Under the pieces are notes generated by a model that ran no database searches, was not told the DNA's origin, and was given only the letters and a program-made list of their open reading frames with translations. A program made the translations under genes and the position numbers. From JAJEAO01 sp963667635 (GTDB taxonomy: Bacteria; Acidobacteriota; Vicinamibacteria; Marinacidobacterales; Marinacidobacteraceae), in assembly GCA_965232015.1 (NCBI GenBank), contig OZ246946.1, positions 1,488,001-1,552,000 of the forward strand: DNA of 64,000 nt. The letters run 5' to 3'. Positions 16,339 to 25,659 of this stretch are shown here, in pieces (within the stretch, counting starts at the first letter, position 1; every line of letters starts with the position of its first letter).

Positions 16339-17679
16339 CTAACAGCGTGAAGTCGCCCGGGAGCGGCGGGAGCGAAGGGTTACGACCACCCAGCCGGCGG
16401 CGCCGGCGAGCGCGAGTGGCCACAGCAGCCACGACCACGACGGCATCGCCTCTCCCGACAGCACCCAGGCGCGCGACAGCTCGGCGACGCGGGGCTCGAG
16501 CAGGTGCCACGCCGCGTGGCCGGCGAACACCGAGAGCACGGCGTTCAGGGCGAGTCGCGCCCGGTCGCTGCCGGAGAGCAGGTGGAGCAGCGGAAGCACC
16601 GCGAGGACCACCGCCGCCTGCCCCAGTTCGACCCCGACGTTGAATGAGAACAGGGCCAGCGGGATGTGGTCTCCAGCGAACGCGAGCGACTCGCCGAGGG
16701 CGAAGGCGAACCCGAAGCCGTGGGCGAGGCCGAAGGCGAACGCGAGGACAGCGCGGCGGCCGACGCTCGCCGAGATGAGGTTCTCGGCGGCCGTGTAGAG
16801 GATGGACAGCGCGACCACCGACTCGACGAGCGGGGGAAACCACGGCGCCTCCGGAGCGTGACCCAGCGCCGCCGAGACCAGCGTCACCGAATGCGCCACC
16901 GTGAAGCCGGTCACGATCACGAAGAGGCGCTTCAGGTGGGGAAGGCTCCCGAACGGCGCGATCAGGCACAGCAGGAACAGCAGGTGGTCCCAGCCGGTCA
17001 GGATGTGCTCCACCCCGGATCGCGCGAACGCGCGGACCGCCTGAAACGCCGAGGGATCGAGCGCGACCCGGCCTTCCCGGACGCTGATGTGGAACAGATC
17101 GCCCTCCCACCCGCCGTCTTCCCCGCGGGTCTCGTAGATCACGTCGAGAGCCACTCGATCGCCGAAGCCGGGGGCGACGCCGCACTCCATCGAAACGCCC
17201 CCGGCCTCCGGCGCCGGATAGACGAGATGGACGTCCAGGAAGCCCTGGTTCCAGAACACCTGGGTGTCCGCGGACAGAGGACCTCTCGAGAGCACCTCCC
17301 GGGCCTCCTCCCACGAGGTGAACGAACGGTCCCATGGCAGCGCGATCCGGTAGCCCTCGACGCGGGGAGGGAGGAGCGTCCCGTCGTCGTCGAAGAGCGG
17401 CGCCTCGGCGCCGAACGCCTCGGCGGCGCGGCGCAGCGTCGGATCGGCGCGCTCGAGATCGAGGTAGCCGGCCCCCCACTTGGGCACGTTCAGGGCTGCG
17501 AGGAGAAGCAGCGGCATCCGGGCGAGCAGGTGCAGCTCGCCGTCCGTCTCCCGCAGGAAAACGGGGATGAGCACCTCGTCCGGGATGTCGTGGGCCCGGA
17601 CGACGGGGGCGGCGAGCAGCGTCGCCGCGAGGAAGGCCGCCACCCGCCGACCGAAGCGCGAAGCTCCGGCCGGCGTCAT
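16339..17679 (-). CDS. HupE/UreJ-family membrane protein with extracytoplasmic domain
   Basis: 446 residues. A signal peptide (cleavage near VVRA-HD) is followed by a roughly 200-residue soluble beta-rich domain, then about six membrane helices. The helices begin at GVEHILTGWDHLLFLLCLI, the HupE/UreJ signature, and include VTGFTVAHSVTL and GLAHGFGFAF. HupE/UreJ proteins are linked to nickel or metal transport, but this two-domain form is common where no hydrogenase or urease exists, as here. Its job is therefore unclear. Intergenic gap to ilvE is only 13 bp. Confidence 0.88.
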   Translation of the reverse strand: MTPAGASRFGRRVAAFLAATLLAAPVVRAHDIPDEVLIPVFLRETDGELHLLARMPLLLLAALNVPKWGAGYLDLERADPTLRRAAEAFGAEAPLFDDDGTLLPPRVEGYRIALPWDRSFTSWEEAREVLSRGPLSADTQVFWNQGFLDVHLVYPAPEAGGVSMECGVAPGFGDRVALDVIYETRGEDGGWEGDLFHISVREGRVALDPSAFQAVRAFARSGVEHILTGWDHLLFLLCLIAPFGSLPHLKRLFVIVTGFTVAHSVTLVSAALGHAPEAPWFPPLVESVVALSILYTAAENLISASVGRRAVLAFAFGLAHGFGFAFALGESLAFAGDHIPLALFSFNVGVELGQAAVVLAVLPLLHLLSGSDRARLALNAVLSVFAGHAAWHLLEPRVAELSRAWVLSGEAMPSWSWLLWPLALAGAAGWVVVTLRSRRSRATSRC

Positions 17680-17697
17680 GGCGGGAAGGAGAAGGCT

Positions 17698-18858
17698 CTA
17701 GTTGCCGCCGCCGCTCACGACGAACTTCTGCGCTCGGCGGCCCTGGTTCACCTCGGCGGTGTAGAAGTTGCCGTGGGAATCCACCACGAGGTTGTGCACC
17801 CAGTGGAACATGCCCGAATGGCGGCCGCGCCGGCCGAACCAGCTCTTCACTTCGAGGGCCTCCCGGTCGATGATGTGGATCCGCTGGTTCGCTCCGTCGG
17901 CGTTGTAGAGCTCCGACTGCGCATCATCCGGTGACAGCTCGAGGTCCCAGGTGGAGCCGTTCCCCAGCGTGTTGCCCTCCACGATCATCTCGTCCACGTA
18001 GGTCCCGTCCTTCTGGAACACCTGGATGCGGTTGTTCACGCGGTCCGCTACGTACACCATCCCGTCATCGGCGATGCGCACCGCGTGGACCGGAGTGCGG
18101 AACTGCGAGATCGGCTCCTCGCCGGGCATGAACCCGCCGGTGTCGTCATCGGAGGGCTCGTTCCCGTAGGCGCCCCAGTGCCGCTGGTACTCGCCGGTCT
18201 CGGCGTCGAAGACGATGACCCGCTTGTTCAGATAACCGTCGGCGATGTAGAGCTCGTTGGTCTCGGGGTCCACTTCCATGTCGGCGGGACGGCCGAGGAA
18301 CTCGGTGTTGTTCGAGCCCTCGGTGCGGCCGGAGGTGCCGATCTGCATGAGGAAGGTGCCGTCGGCGCTGAACTTGATCACCTGGTGGTCATCGGGCCCG
18401 TTGCCCGCGATCCAGACGTTCATGTTGTGGTCCACGAAGATGCCGTGCTCGCTGGCGGGCCAGTCGTAGCCCTCGCCCATGTACCCGGTGTGGTCGCCCC
18501 AACTGTCGAGCAGGTTCCCGTCGGTGTCGAACTTGAGCACCGGCGGCGCCGGGATGCAGCAGTGGGTGAGCGGCGGATCCTGCATCAGCCCGGCCTCGTC
18601 GGCGTTCAGGCTGCGCGGCCGGTGGATGACCCAGATGTGGTCGTTCATGTCCACCGCGATCCCGGAGACCTCGCCCATCAGCCAGTCGTCGGGCAGCATG
18701 GGCCAGGCCGGATCCACCACCGGCGCGCCCGAGCCGCCCATGTCCATGTCGGCGTCGCCGGCGGCGTCCGTCGAGCCGCCGCCCGCCTGACAGCCGACCA
18801 GCGCCACCGCCATGAGGAGCAGCACCGCTCCGAGAGCCATCTTCCGCATGTTCATCAT
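17698..18858 (-). CDS. NHL/6-bladed beta-propeller lipoprotein
   Basis: 386 residues. Signal peptide with lipobox ALVGC near residue 23, then a Met/Asp/Gly-rich linker. The remainder repeats the NHL pattern, for example GIAVDMNDHIWVIHRP, GIFVDHNMNVWIAGNG, ADMEVDPETNELYIADGY and VRIADDGMVYVADRVNNRI. Such propellers resemble the peptidyl-alpha-hydroxyglycine lyase fold, but in bacteria most are binding or unknown. The start is well marked: AGGGAGGT sits about 5 bases before the first ATG. It lies 18 bp beyond the HupE-like gene's start and probably leads that operon. Confidence 0.87.
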   Translation of the reverse strand: MMNMRKMALGAVLLLMAVALVGCQAGGGSTDAAGDADMDMGGSGAPVVDPAWPMLPDDWLMGEVSGIAVDMNDHIWVIHRPRSLNADEAGLMQDPPLTHCCIPAPPVLKFDTDGNLLDSWGDHTGYMGEGYDWPASEHGIFVDHNMNVWIAGNGPDDHQVIKFSADGTFLMQIGTSGRTEGSNNTEFLGRPADMEVDPETNELYIADGYLNKRVIVFDAETGEYQRHWGAYGNEPSDDDTGGFMPGEEPISQFRTPVHAVRIADDGMVYVADRVNNRIQVFQKDGTYVDEMIVEGNTLGNGSTWDLELSPDDAQSELYNADGANQRIHIIDREALEVKSWFGRRGRHSGMFHWVHNLVVDSHGNFYTAEVNQGRRAQKFVVSGGGN

Positions 18859-18974
18859 CAGGACCTCCCTGCGCCGCCGCCCGACTCCCGGAGGATCCAG
18901 GAGCCCACTCGACGCACCGCGAATTCCGCAAGTGTATGGGAAGCCTGTCCGCCGGCGGCAGCATGGGTCGCGGA

Positions 18975-19200
18975 ATTCAGCCTCTTGCCAGCCCCCCATC
19001 GGGAGAACCGGTGGAGTCCGGCGCTCCACGAGGCGCTCCACAAGGCGCTCCGGGGGGAGAGGTTCGGAGAGGGGGTTTGGGTTTCGTCCCCCCTCTCCGA
19101 GAGAGAAAGTGACGCCGACCGCAACCTGGAGCGGAGCGAAGGTTGCGGTCAGAGGCGCGGAGCGCCGAGCGGGACCCCCACCGGGAGAACTGGTGGGGAG
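18975..19200. repeat. Intergenic stretch with four stem-loops and repeat fragments
   Basis: The 425-bp gap 18859-19284 has no gene. It holds GTGGAG/CTCCAC (19011-19016 with 19024-19029); a perfect 11-bp stem 19065-19075 with 19089-19099; a perfect 11-bp stem 19117-19127 with 19140-19150; and CCCCACC/GGTGGGG (19176-19182 with 19192-19198) around GGGAGAACT, the same unit found inside the MITEs. One or more may terminate the fusion gene that ends at 19285. GAATTCAGCCT at 18973 recalls a MITE end but does not continue like one. Confidence 0.5.
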
Positions 19201-19284
19201 GGGGAGCCGCCCTGATGACATCCGCTGTCTGATTCTGCGCGGCTGCACGAATTCTCGGCTCCCCCTCCCCGGCCCGCCCGACTC

Positions 19285-22194
19285 CTACGGCGCCTCTGGA
19301 GCGATCGCCCGGATCACCGCGTCGTGGAAGGCGGGGCGGAGGCGCACGATTCCGGCGTTTTCCCGGGTCGGATGGACCCGGTTGGTGAGCAGCACGGCGA
19401 AGAGTTCGCGCTCCGGGTCCACCCAGATCGAGGTCCCGGTGAAACCGGTATGACCGAAGGAATCGCGCGAGAACAGGTCTCCGGCGGAGGAGGGGCCTCC
19501 GGAAGCGCTGCGCGACGGCGTGTCCCAGCCGAGCGCGCGGCTGCTCCCCGGAACGAGGCCCGCCCGCCGGGTGAAGCGCGCGATCGTGTCGGCCTCGAGA
19601 AGGCGCTCGCCCCGCATCGAGCCGCCATTCAGCAACATCTGGACGAAGATGGCGAGGTCGCCGGTCGTGCTGAACAGGCCCGCGTGCGCCGCGACCTCGC
19701 CCAGCACGACCGTGTTCTCGTCGTGGACCTGCCCGTGGACGACCCGGCCTCGCCACGGGTTGTCCTCGGTGGGAGCGATGCGGGGGAGGAGATCGGGGGA
19801 CGGCCGGTAGCCGGAGTCCTCCATCCCCAGGGGACCGAACAGGCGCTCCTCCACCAGCGCATCGAGGCGCTGGCCGGTCACCCGCTCGAGGATCTCCCCG
19901 ACGAGCAGGATCCCGTTGTCCGAGTACACGGCGTCGGTGCGCGGCTCGTAGTCGGAGGGCGCCGCGAGGATCCTCTCGAACACCATCCGCCGCGCCTCCT
20001 CGAGCGGCAGCCCGCGGGCCTCGGGGTCGAATTCGAGATAGAACTGGATCCACGCCGGGAGCCCCGACGAGTGGGCCATGAGATCGGCCACCGTGACCCG
20101 CTGACGGCGCGTTCGTTCCTCGGCTGACGGGGCGCGCTCGAGGAATTCCGGAATGTAGGCGCTCACCGGGTAATCGAGGTCGAGCCGGCCCTGCTCCACG
20201 AGCATCATCACCAGCGTGGTCGTCCCGACGACCTTCGTGAGCGACGCGAGGTCGTAGATCGTCTCCGGCGTCACCGCGGCGGCGCCTTGCGCGTAGGTGG
20301 CGCGGCCGAAGCCCTCCTGGAGCACGACGCCGCCGCGGCGGACCACGATCGCGCTGGCGCCGGGGGTGACGCCCTCGGCGATGGCGGATCGGACGACATT
20401 CCGGACGCGCTCGATTCCTGCTGCGCTCATCCCGACCTCCTCGGGCGCCACCGGCCGAAGTTCCTGGCGGCGGGGGCCCAGTATCGTCCCCTGCCCCGCA
20501 GCGTGGGCTCCCAGCGGAAGGGGCAGTCGGCCGTCGAACCCGGCCTCGCCGAACAGCGCCGCGGCCACCGCCCGTTGTCCGGCGGCCGCCGAATCCCACG
20601 CGAGGACGACCGCCGTCTCGGGCGGAAGACCGAGAACGCCGTGCGGGTTCCCGAAGGAGACCGCGACCATCTTCTCGGCGAACGGAGTGACCGCCTCGAC
20701 CAGAGCAGCGGGCATCTCGAGTCCGGTGCGACGGAAGTCGGCGAGGAGGACGGCGTCGGCCGCGGCGGCCTCCCGGGCGAGGCGCCCCGCCGGAAGCACC
20801 CCGTGCCGCTCGGCGACGAGTCGGGTCCGGAGCGCGCCGCGACGGCGCAGTTCGGTCCGGAGCGGCCGCCGATCCGCCGGGTAGGGACTCTCGCGGTGGA
20901 GTTCGATGAGGAAAACGGCGGGCGTCTCGGAGTCGCGGGCGGTCCATCGGGTGGAAAACGGCAGCAGCTCCTCGGGATCGTCGAGGAGGACCAGTCCGTG
21001 GGCGAATCGCGCGTCGGCGAAGTCCCGATCCCCCGGCGAGCCGAAGGCTTCGTGGAGCGGGCGGGGAGGATCGCGGGTCTCGAACAGACCGAGCCGGGCC
21101 TTCGCCTCGAGAACCCGGAGGACGGCCTCGTCGAGACGGGCTTCGGAGAGCCGACCCTCGCGCACGGCGCGTACGACGGCGGCATGGGCCACCAGCGGAT
21201 CCTCGGGGACGAGGATCAGGTCCATCCCGGCGGCGAGGGTCATGACGGCCACCTCGCCATCGAAGCGGCCGGCGCGGGCGCCTTCCATTTCGAGGGCGTC
21301 GCTGACGGCGAGTCCGCCAAAACCCATGTCCGTGCGCAGCAGGTCCCCGAGCATCTCCGGCGACAGGATCGCCGGACGGTCGGAGCGGCCGTCGAGCGCC
21401 GGCACCGCCAGATGGCCAGGCATCACCGCCGAGACGCCAGCCTCCACGGCGGCGCGGAACGGCGCGAGGTGCAGGGCCTCCAGCCGGTCGCGGGAGGCGC
21501 TCACGGTGGCGAGGCCGTGGTGGCTGTCGGTGTCGGTGCCGCCGTGCCCGGGGAAGTGCTTCGCGGTGGCGAGCGCTCCCTGCGCCTCCACGCCGCGCAC
21601 GAAGGCCGCGCCCAGGGACGCCACGACGGCGGGATCGGCGCCGAACGAGCGGGTGCCGATCACGGCGCTGCCGGCGCTGGTGAGCACGTCGAGCACCGGG
21701 GCGAGCACGAGGTGGACGCCGAGCGCGCGGGCTTCCCGAGCGACGATCCGCCCCTGCCGCTCGAGGGCGGCGGGATCGGGGGCGGCTCCCGCCTGCATCG
21801 CCGGAGGGAAGCGCACGCCGCCCTCGGTCCGCATCGCCGTGCCCCACTCGTAGTCGGCCGCGATCAGGAGGGGGAGCGGGGCCGCGACCTGGAGCGCGGT
21901 GGTGACCGCCAGCGTGCCCTCCGGCGTGCCCGCGAACACGACGGCGCCTCCGATGCGGCCGGACCGGGCCATCTCGAGGAGGCGGAGCTGCTCCGGGTCC
22001 TCGCGGTTCAGGAAGCGCGCGGGCGCCCGGGGCAGGATGAGCTGCCCGACGCGAGCCTCGAGGTCGAGCCGGGCGAGGGCGGCGCGCGCGGTGGCGGCCG
22101 GATCCTGAGCCGCGGCTGGCGCGCTGACGGCGAGGCCCATGACAAACACCCCGCCAAGCAGCGCCTTATGGAGCGCCGCTCTCCAGAGCGGCAC
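19285..22194 (-). CDS. NagZ-type GH3 glycosidase fused to a serine beta-lactamase-fold (AmiE-like) domain
   Basis: About 969 residues. Residues ~30-390 form a GH3 domain with KHFPGHGGTDTDSHHG, the NagZ motif holding the Asp/His catalytic pair, and VSDALEMEGA with the nucleophile Asp. Residues ~390-600 are a C-terminal alpha/beta domain. From ~605 there is a class-C-like beta-lactamase fold with SLTK, YSDNG and HTGFTG. In Bacillus the separate NagZ and AmiE proteins remove GlcNAc and cleave MurNAc-peptide amide bonds; here both activities may be joined. I propose GTG 22194; it lies at the edge of a REP hairpin that encodes part of the signal peptide, and GTG 22218 is possible. Confidence 0.88.
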   Translation of the reverse strand: MPLWRAALHKALLGGVFVMGLAVSAPAAAQDPAATARAALARLDLEARVGQLILPRAPARFLNREDPEQLRLLEMARSGRIGGAVVFAGTPEGTLAVTTALQVAAPLPLLIAADYEWGTAMRTEGGVRFPPAMQAGAAPDPAALERQGRIVAREARALGVHLVLAPVLDVLTSAGSAVIGTRSFGADPAVVASLGAAFVRGVEAQGALATAKHFPGHGGTDTDSHHGLATVSASRDRLEALHLAPFRAAVEAGVSAVMPGHLAVPALDGRSDRPAILSPEMLGDLLRTDMGFGGLAVSDALEMEGARAGRFDGEVAVMTLAAGMDLILVPEDPLVAHAAVVRAVREGRLSEARLDEAVLRVLEAKARLGLFETRDPPRPLHEAFGSPGDRDFADARFAHGLVLLDDPEELLPFSTRWTARDSETPAVFLIELHRESPYPADRRPLRTELRRRGALRTRLVAERHGVLPAGRLAREAAAADAVLLADFRRTGLEMPAALVEAVTPFAEKMVAVSFGNPHGVLGLPPETAVVLAWDSAAAGQRAVAAALFGEAGFDGRLPLPLGAHAAGQGTILGPRRQELRPVAPEEVGMSAAGIERVRNVVRSAIAEGVTPGASAIVVRRGGVVLQEGFGRATYAQGAAAVTPETIYDLASLTKVVGTTTLVMMLVEQGRLDLDYPVSAYIPEFLERAPSAEERTRRQRVTVADLMAHSSGLPAWIQFYLEFDPEARGLPLEEARRMVFERILAAPSDYEPRTDAVYSDNGILLVGEILERVTGQRLDALVEERLFGPLGMEDSGYRPSPDLLPRIAPTEDNPWRGRVVHGQVHDENTVVLGEVAAHAGLFSTTGDLAIFVQMLLNGGSMRGERLLEADTIARFTRRAGLVPGSSRALGWDTPSRSASGGPSSAGDLFSRDSFGHTGFTGTSIWVDPERELFAVLLTNRVHPTRENAGIVRLRPAFHDAVIRAIAPEAP

Positions 22195-22528
22195 GGGCGA
22201 GGGGACGGCGTCCGGCACACCGGCTATTGTGCCGGACGCTCTATGGACCGCCTATGGAGCGCCGGACTCCAGTCCGGCACCGAGGGACACACCTGACCGG
22301 GGCCGAACACGCGCGCTGGCCTGCGCTCCATCGTGCCGCTCGTTATGGAGCGCCGCTCTCCAGAGCGGCACCGCTACGAAAGGCAGCCTCGCGCCGGCAG
22401 GGACGCCGGCGGGGAGGCGCCGGTCGGGAAGGACGCTCGGTGCCGGGCCCCTACCGGGAGAACCGGCGGAGTCCGGCGCTCCGCCAGGCAGGCGCCCGTG
22501 TGATCCCCGTGCCGCTCTGGAGAGCGGC
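22175..22528. repeat. Cluster of REP-like hairpins in the divergent spacer
   Basis: Four 18-bp perfect palindromes lie at 22175-22192, 22261-22278, 22352-22369 and 22511-22528, three preceded by TATGGAGC and one, inverted, followed by GCTCCATA. Arms differ in a compensating way: GCCGGACTCCAGTCCGGC versus GCCGCTCTCCAGAGCGGC. A CCCCTACCGGGAGAACCGG unit is also present near 22450. The 22195-22593 spacer shows no gene and no recognisable promoter beyond these repeats. Confidence 0.8.
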
Positions 22529-22593
22529 GCTCCATAGGAGAGCGGCGGTCCATAGGACAGGAAGCGACCCGTCCCCCCTCTACGATTCGCCGC

Positions 22594-25500
22594 GTGACCC
22601 AGCGAACCCCCCGCGACACCGACGTCTCCATCCCCGTGCGGCGGTTCGCCACCTGGCGCGATCTCCGGGAGTTCGTCGTGACGACCACGAGCGCCACCCC
22701 GAACGACGCCTCGCTCCACTTCTTCCCTCCCGGTCCCGGCCCCGCGTGGGTCCTGGAGCGCTTCCTCCGCGACCGGCTGGCGGGAAGCCGGACCCCGTTG
22801 CCCGCGGTCGGCGCCCCGAGCCGTCTCTTCGGCGACCTCGCCACTCGACTCGATCCGCCCTTCCGTCCCGCCCCCGACATCACCCGCGAGGTCCTGATGG
22901 AGCAGGCGCTCGAGGCCGCAGACACGGACTCCGACGCCGTTTCTCCCGGCCCGTCGTCCCGGAACGAGCGAGAGGACGCGGCCCGTTCGGTGGAGACCCT
23001 CGCCCGCCGCCTCCTCGCCTTCCTCGACGAGCAGGCGGGCGACCGCGCGATCGCCCCCGGCCAGTCCGCCTTCGAGGGGTTCATCGGCCGGGTGGCGCCG
23101 CGGCTGACCGACGCCGCCGAAACGGATGAGGGCGCGGCCCGGCTCGCCGACCTCGCCTGCTGGCTGGGGCGGGCGGTCGCCCGATACCGCGCGTCGCTGG
23201 TGGACGCCGCCCGCGACGATGCGGACGGACTCCGGCGCCGGCTCTTCGCGGACGCCGACGCCCTCCGCCCGGCGCTCGGAAGCCACCGGTGCATCGCGCT
23301 CGGCGCCGACGCTCTTCCGCCCGCCGACATCGAACTCCTCCTCGCCCTCCTCCCCCCGGGAGCGCTCTCGTGGGCGCTCGTGGAGGGGGCGGAGGAGCCG
23401 CTCCTTCCTCGCGGCGCGACGCTCGTCGCGGAGACCGCACGCGCCCGTCCCCCCTCGCTCTTCGACCGGCCTTCGGCCTCCGCCCGGTCCGGGCCGGTCG
23501 TGCTCCGCCCGGCGCCGCCCGCGGAATCCGGCTCGCCCGCGGAGTCCGGCTCGCTCGCGGAGTCCGGCTCGCTCGTGTTCGCCGTCACCGACCGGGAGCA
23601 GGAGGCGCAACTCGCCGCCGACCTGCTCGCCGAGAAGGTCACCGAGCGGCCGGATGTTCCAGGGCGCTCAGTGCCCCGAGTGGCCCGCCGCTGGGCGATC
23701 GCCATGCGCACGCCGCGCGTCTATCTCGGTGCGACCGGGGAGGCGCTCGCCCGGCGCGGACTCGCGATCGAGACCCGCTTCCGGCCGGACCTCGCCGAGG
23801 CGCCGTGGGCCGCCGCGGTGGCCGACGCTCTCGAGTTCGCAGCGCGCCCGGGGCGGCTCACGGTCGGACTCCGGCTGCTGCGGAACCCGTTCTTCGAGGA
23901 TCCGGGTCTGCCCGTCCCGCCGCCGAGGGCCGCTGACCTGCTCGAGAAGGCGCTTTCCGATGTGGACGCCCGGAACACGAACCCGCCCGACGCCCTCCCC
24001 GGGATCGTCTGTCGGCTCAAGCGCGAGGCGGAAATCCGGGAGCGCCGTTGCCGCGAGCACCCGTCCGACCGTCGCCGGTTCTTCTGGGGACGCCACGCCG
24101 CCGAACTCCGGGTCGCGGCCGACATCCTGGGGCGGCTCGATGCCATCGCCCGGGAACTCGACGCGATACGGACCCCCGGGACCGGGTTCGCCGAGGCCAT
24201 CCGGACGCTCCGCGTGTTCCTCCACCGCCGCTTCGCCGCGCCGGACGACGAACGGCTCCGCGAGACGATCCAGACGGTCCTCGCCCAGGCGGCCGACGCC
24301 GCGCCCTCCGGGATGGCCGCCGGCGGCGATGTCTTCACCCGGCGCGTGCGCCGACTGCTCGCGGGCCGGCCGCTCCCCCCGGAGACGGGGTCCGCGACGA
24401 AGAATCCGCGGGTCTCGCTCATCGCCGCCGAGGACGCGCCGTGGGGCGAGTGGGACGGGCTGGTGCTCGTCGGACTGTGCGACGCCGACTGGCCGGGCCG
24501 GCGACCCGCCAACGTCTTCTTCCCCGCCCGACTCCTCGAGAAGGCGACCCGGAAGCGCCAGCAGCGGAGACGCGACGCCGACATCGAGCTGCTTCGCACG
24601 ATCCCCACCCTGCCCCGCCGGTTCGCCGCGTTCACCCGGCCGCACACCGACGACAGCTTCCCGGCATCGGTATCCCCCTTCGAGGCGGATCTGACCGAAA
24701 CGGCGCGGGCGCTCCGCGGGGAACGCTTCGCGCAGCGTCCCGAGGAGGTCGCCCCCGCCTCGGGGGGTCTCCCCCGAGAGCTCGAGCGCTCCGCCCCCTC
24801 GGCGCGGGTGCTGGAACGTCCGCTCTCGCCCACCGCCATGGACGACTACCTGCGGAACCCGGCGCAATTCTTCGGGAGGCGCGTCCTCCGGCTGGGCGAG
24901 GAACGGCCGCCGAGCGACCTGCCGCCCCCGACCCAGCGGGGGAACTGGCTCCACCTGTTTCTCGAGGACGCGTTCCGGGCGCTCCGGCAGAGCGACCGGA
25001 CCGTCACGGCGGAGTCGCTTCCCGACCTCCTCGCGTGGTGCCGAGCGCGGTTCGCTGCGTTTTGCCAGACGACGGCGGGACCGAAGGGAAACGATGCGGT
25101 CGCCGAGGAGCGGTGGCTCTTCGGGACCGACACCACCCCCGGCGCCCTCGAGTGGTATCTCCGCGAGGAGGCGGCCCGGGGCCCGGCGACGCCGTGCGCC
25201 TTCGAGGAAGTGGTCTCGGGCGAGATCGAGCCGGGCTCGGACGAACTCCCGCCGCTCCGGATCCGGGGCACGCTGGACCGGCGCGACGAGATGGCGGACG
25301 GCAGTTTCCGCATCCTCGAATACAAGTCGGGCCGGTCCTGGAAGAAGCCCGCCCAGGGCCGGCTCTACGCCCGTCTCGTGGCCACTCGGCACGGTCGGCC
25401 CGCCACCTACGCGATCGCCTACTTCGGAAGCCGCGAGTGGGTCGGACCGGACGACAAGCCGACCGACGCCGAACAGGACGAAGCGATCCGGGCCGCGCAC

Positions 25501-25659
25501 ACGGGCCTCGCCATCGGCGACTTCCCGGCGCCAGTCCCGGATCCGAAGGGTGGCGGGAAGTTCGACTTCCCCCTGATCGTGCGTGACGACCTGCCCGAGC
25601 CCGAATCCGAACCCACGCAGGGCCTGGACGGCGAGAAGCCCCGAGGGAACTCGCAGTGA
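22594..25659 (+). CDS. AddB-like PD-(D/E)XK nuclease subunit
   Basis: 1021 residues. The N-terminal half has the size and layout of an AddB inactivated-helicase lobe; no Walker A is visible. The C-terminus has a RecB-type nuclease: LSPTAMDDYLRNPAQFFGRRVLRL near residue 745, then LRIRGTLDRRDE and ILEYKSGR near 890-910 (catalytic Asp and Glu-x-Lys). The Cys that normally precedes the PxxFF block and binds the AddB iron-sulphur cluster is Asn here. Start GTG at 22594. The helicase gene begins within the stop codon (GTGA). Expected role is double-strand-break end resection. Confidence 0.83.
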   Translation: MTQRTPRDTDVSIPVRRFATWRDLREFVVTTTSATPNDASLHFFPPGPGPAWVLERFLRDRLAGSRTPLPAVGAPSRLFGDLATRLDPPFRPAPDITREVLMEQALEAADTDSDAVSPGPSSRNEREDAARSVETLARRLLAFLDEQAGDRAIAPGQSAFEGFIGRVAPRLTDAAETDEGAARLADLACWLGRAVARYRASLVDAARDDADGLRRRLFADADALRPALGSHRCIALGADALPPADIELLLALLPPGALSWALVEGAEEPLLPRGATLVAETARARPPSLFDRPSASARSGPVVLRPAPPAESGSPAESGSLAESGSLVFAVTDREQEAQLAADLLAEKVTERPDVPGRSVPRVARRWAIAMRTPRVYLGATGEALARRGLAIETRFRPDLAEAPWAAAVADALEFAARPGRLTVGLRLLRNPFFEDPGLPVPPPRAADLLEKALSDVDARNTNPPDALPGIVCRLKREAEIRERRCREHPSDRRRFFWGRHAAELRVAADILGRLDAIARELDAIRTPGTGFAEAIRTLRVFLHRRFAAPDDERLRETIQTVLAQAADAAPSGMAAGGDVFTRRVRRLLAGRPLPPETGSATKNPRVSLIAAEDAPWGEWDGLVLVGLCDADWPGRRPANVFFPARLLEKATRKRQQRRRDADIELLRTIPTLPRRFAAFTRPHTDDSFPASVSPFEADLTETARALRGERFAQRPEEVAPASGGLPRELERSAPSARVLERPLSPTAMDDYLRNPAQFFGRRVLRLGEERPPSDLPPPTQRGNWLHLFLEDAFRALRQSDRTVTAESLPDLLAWCRARFAAFCQTTAGPKGNDAVAEERWLFGTDTTPGALEWYLREEAARGPATPCAFEEVVSGEIEPGSDELPPLRIRGTLDRRDEMADGSFRILEYKSGRSWKKPAQGRLYARLVATRHGRPATYAIAYFGSREWVGPDDKPTDAEQDEAIRAAHTGLAIGDFPAPVPDPKGGGKFDFPLIVRDDLPEPESEPTQGLDGEKPRGNSQ

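Noticed and set aside
18973..18990. Fifth MITE end (GAATTCAGCCT)
   Set aside because: Similarity stops after about ten bases; no GTGGA core follows.
23668..25500. 610-codon minus-strand frame opposite the AddB-like gene
   Set aside because: No motif; shadow of a well-supported nuclease gene.
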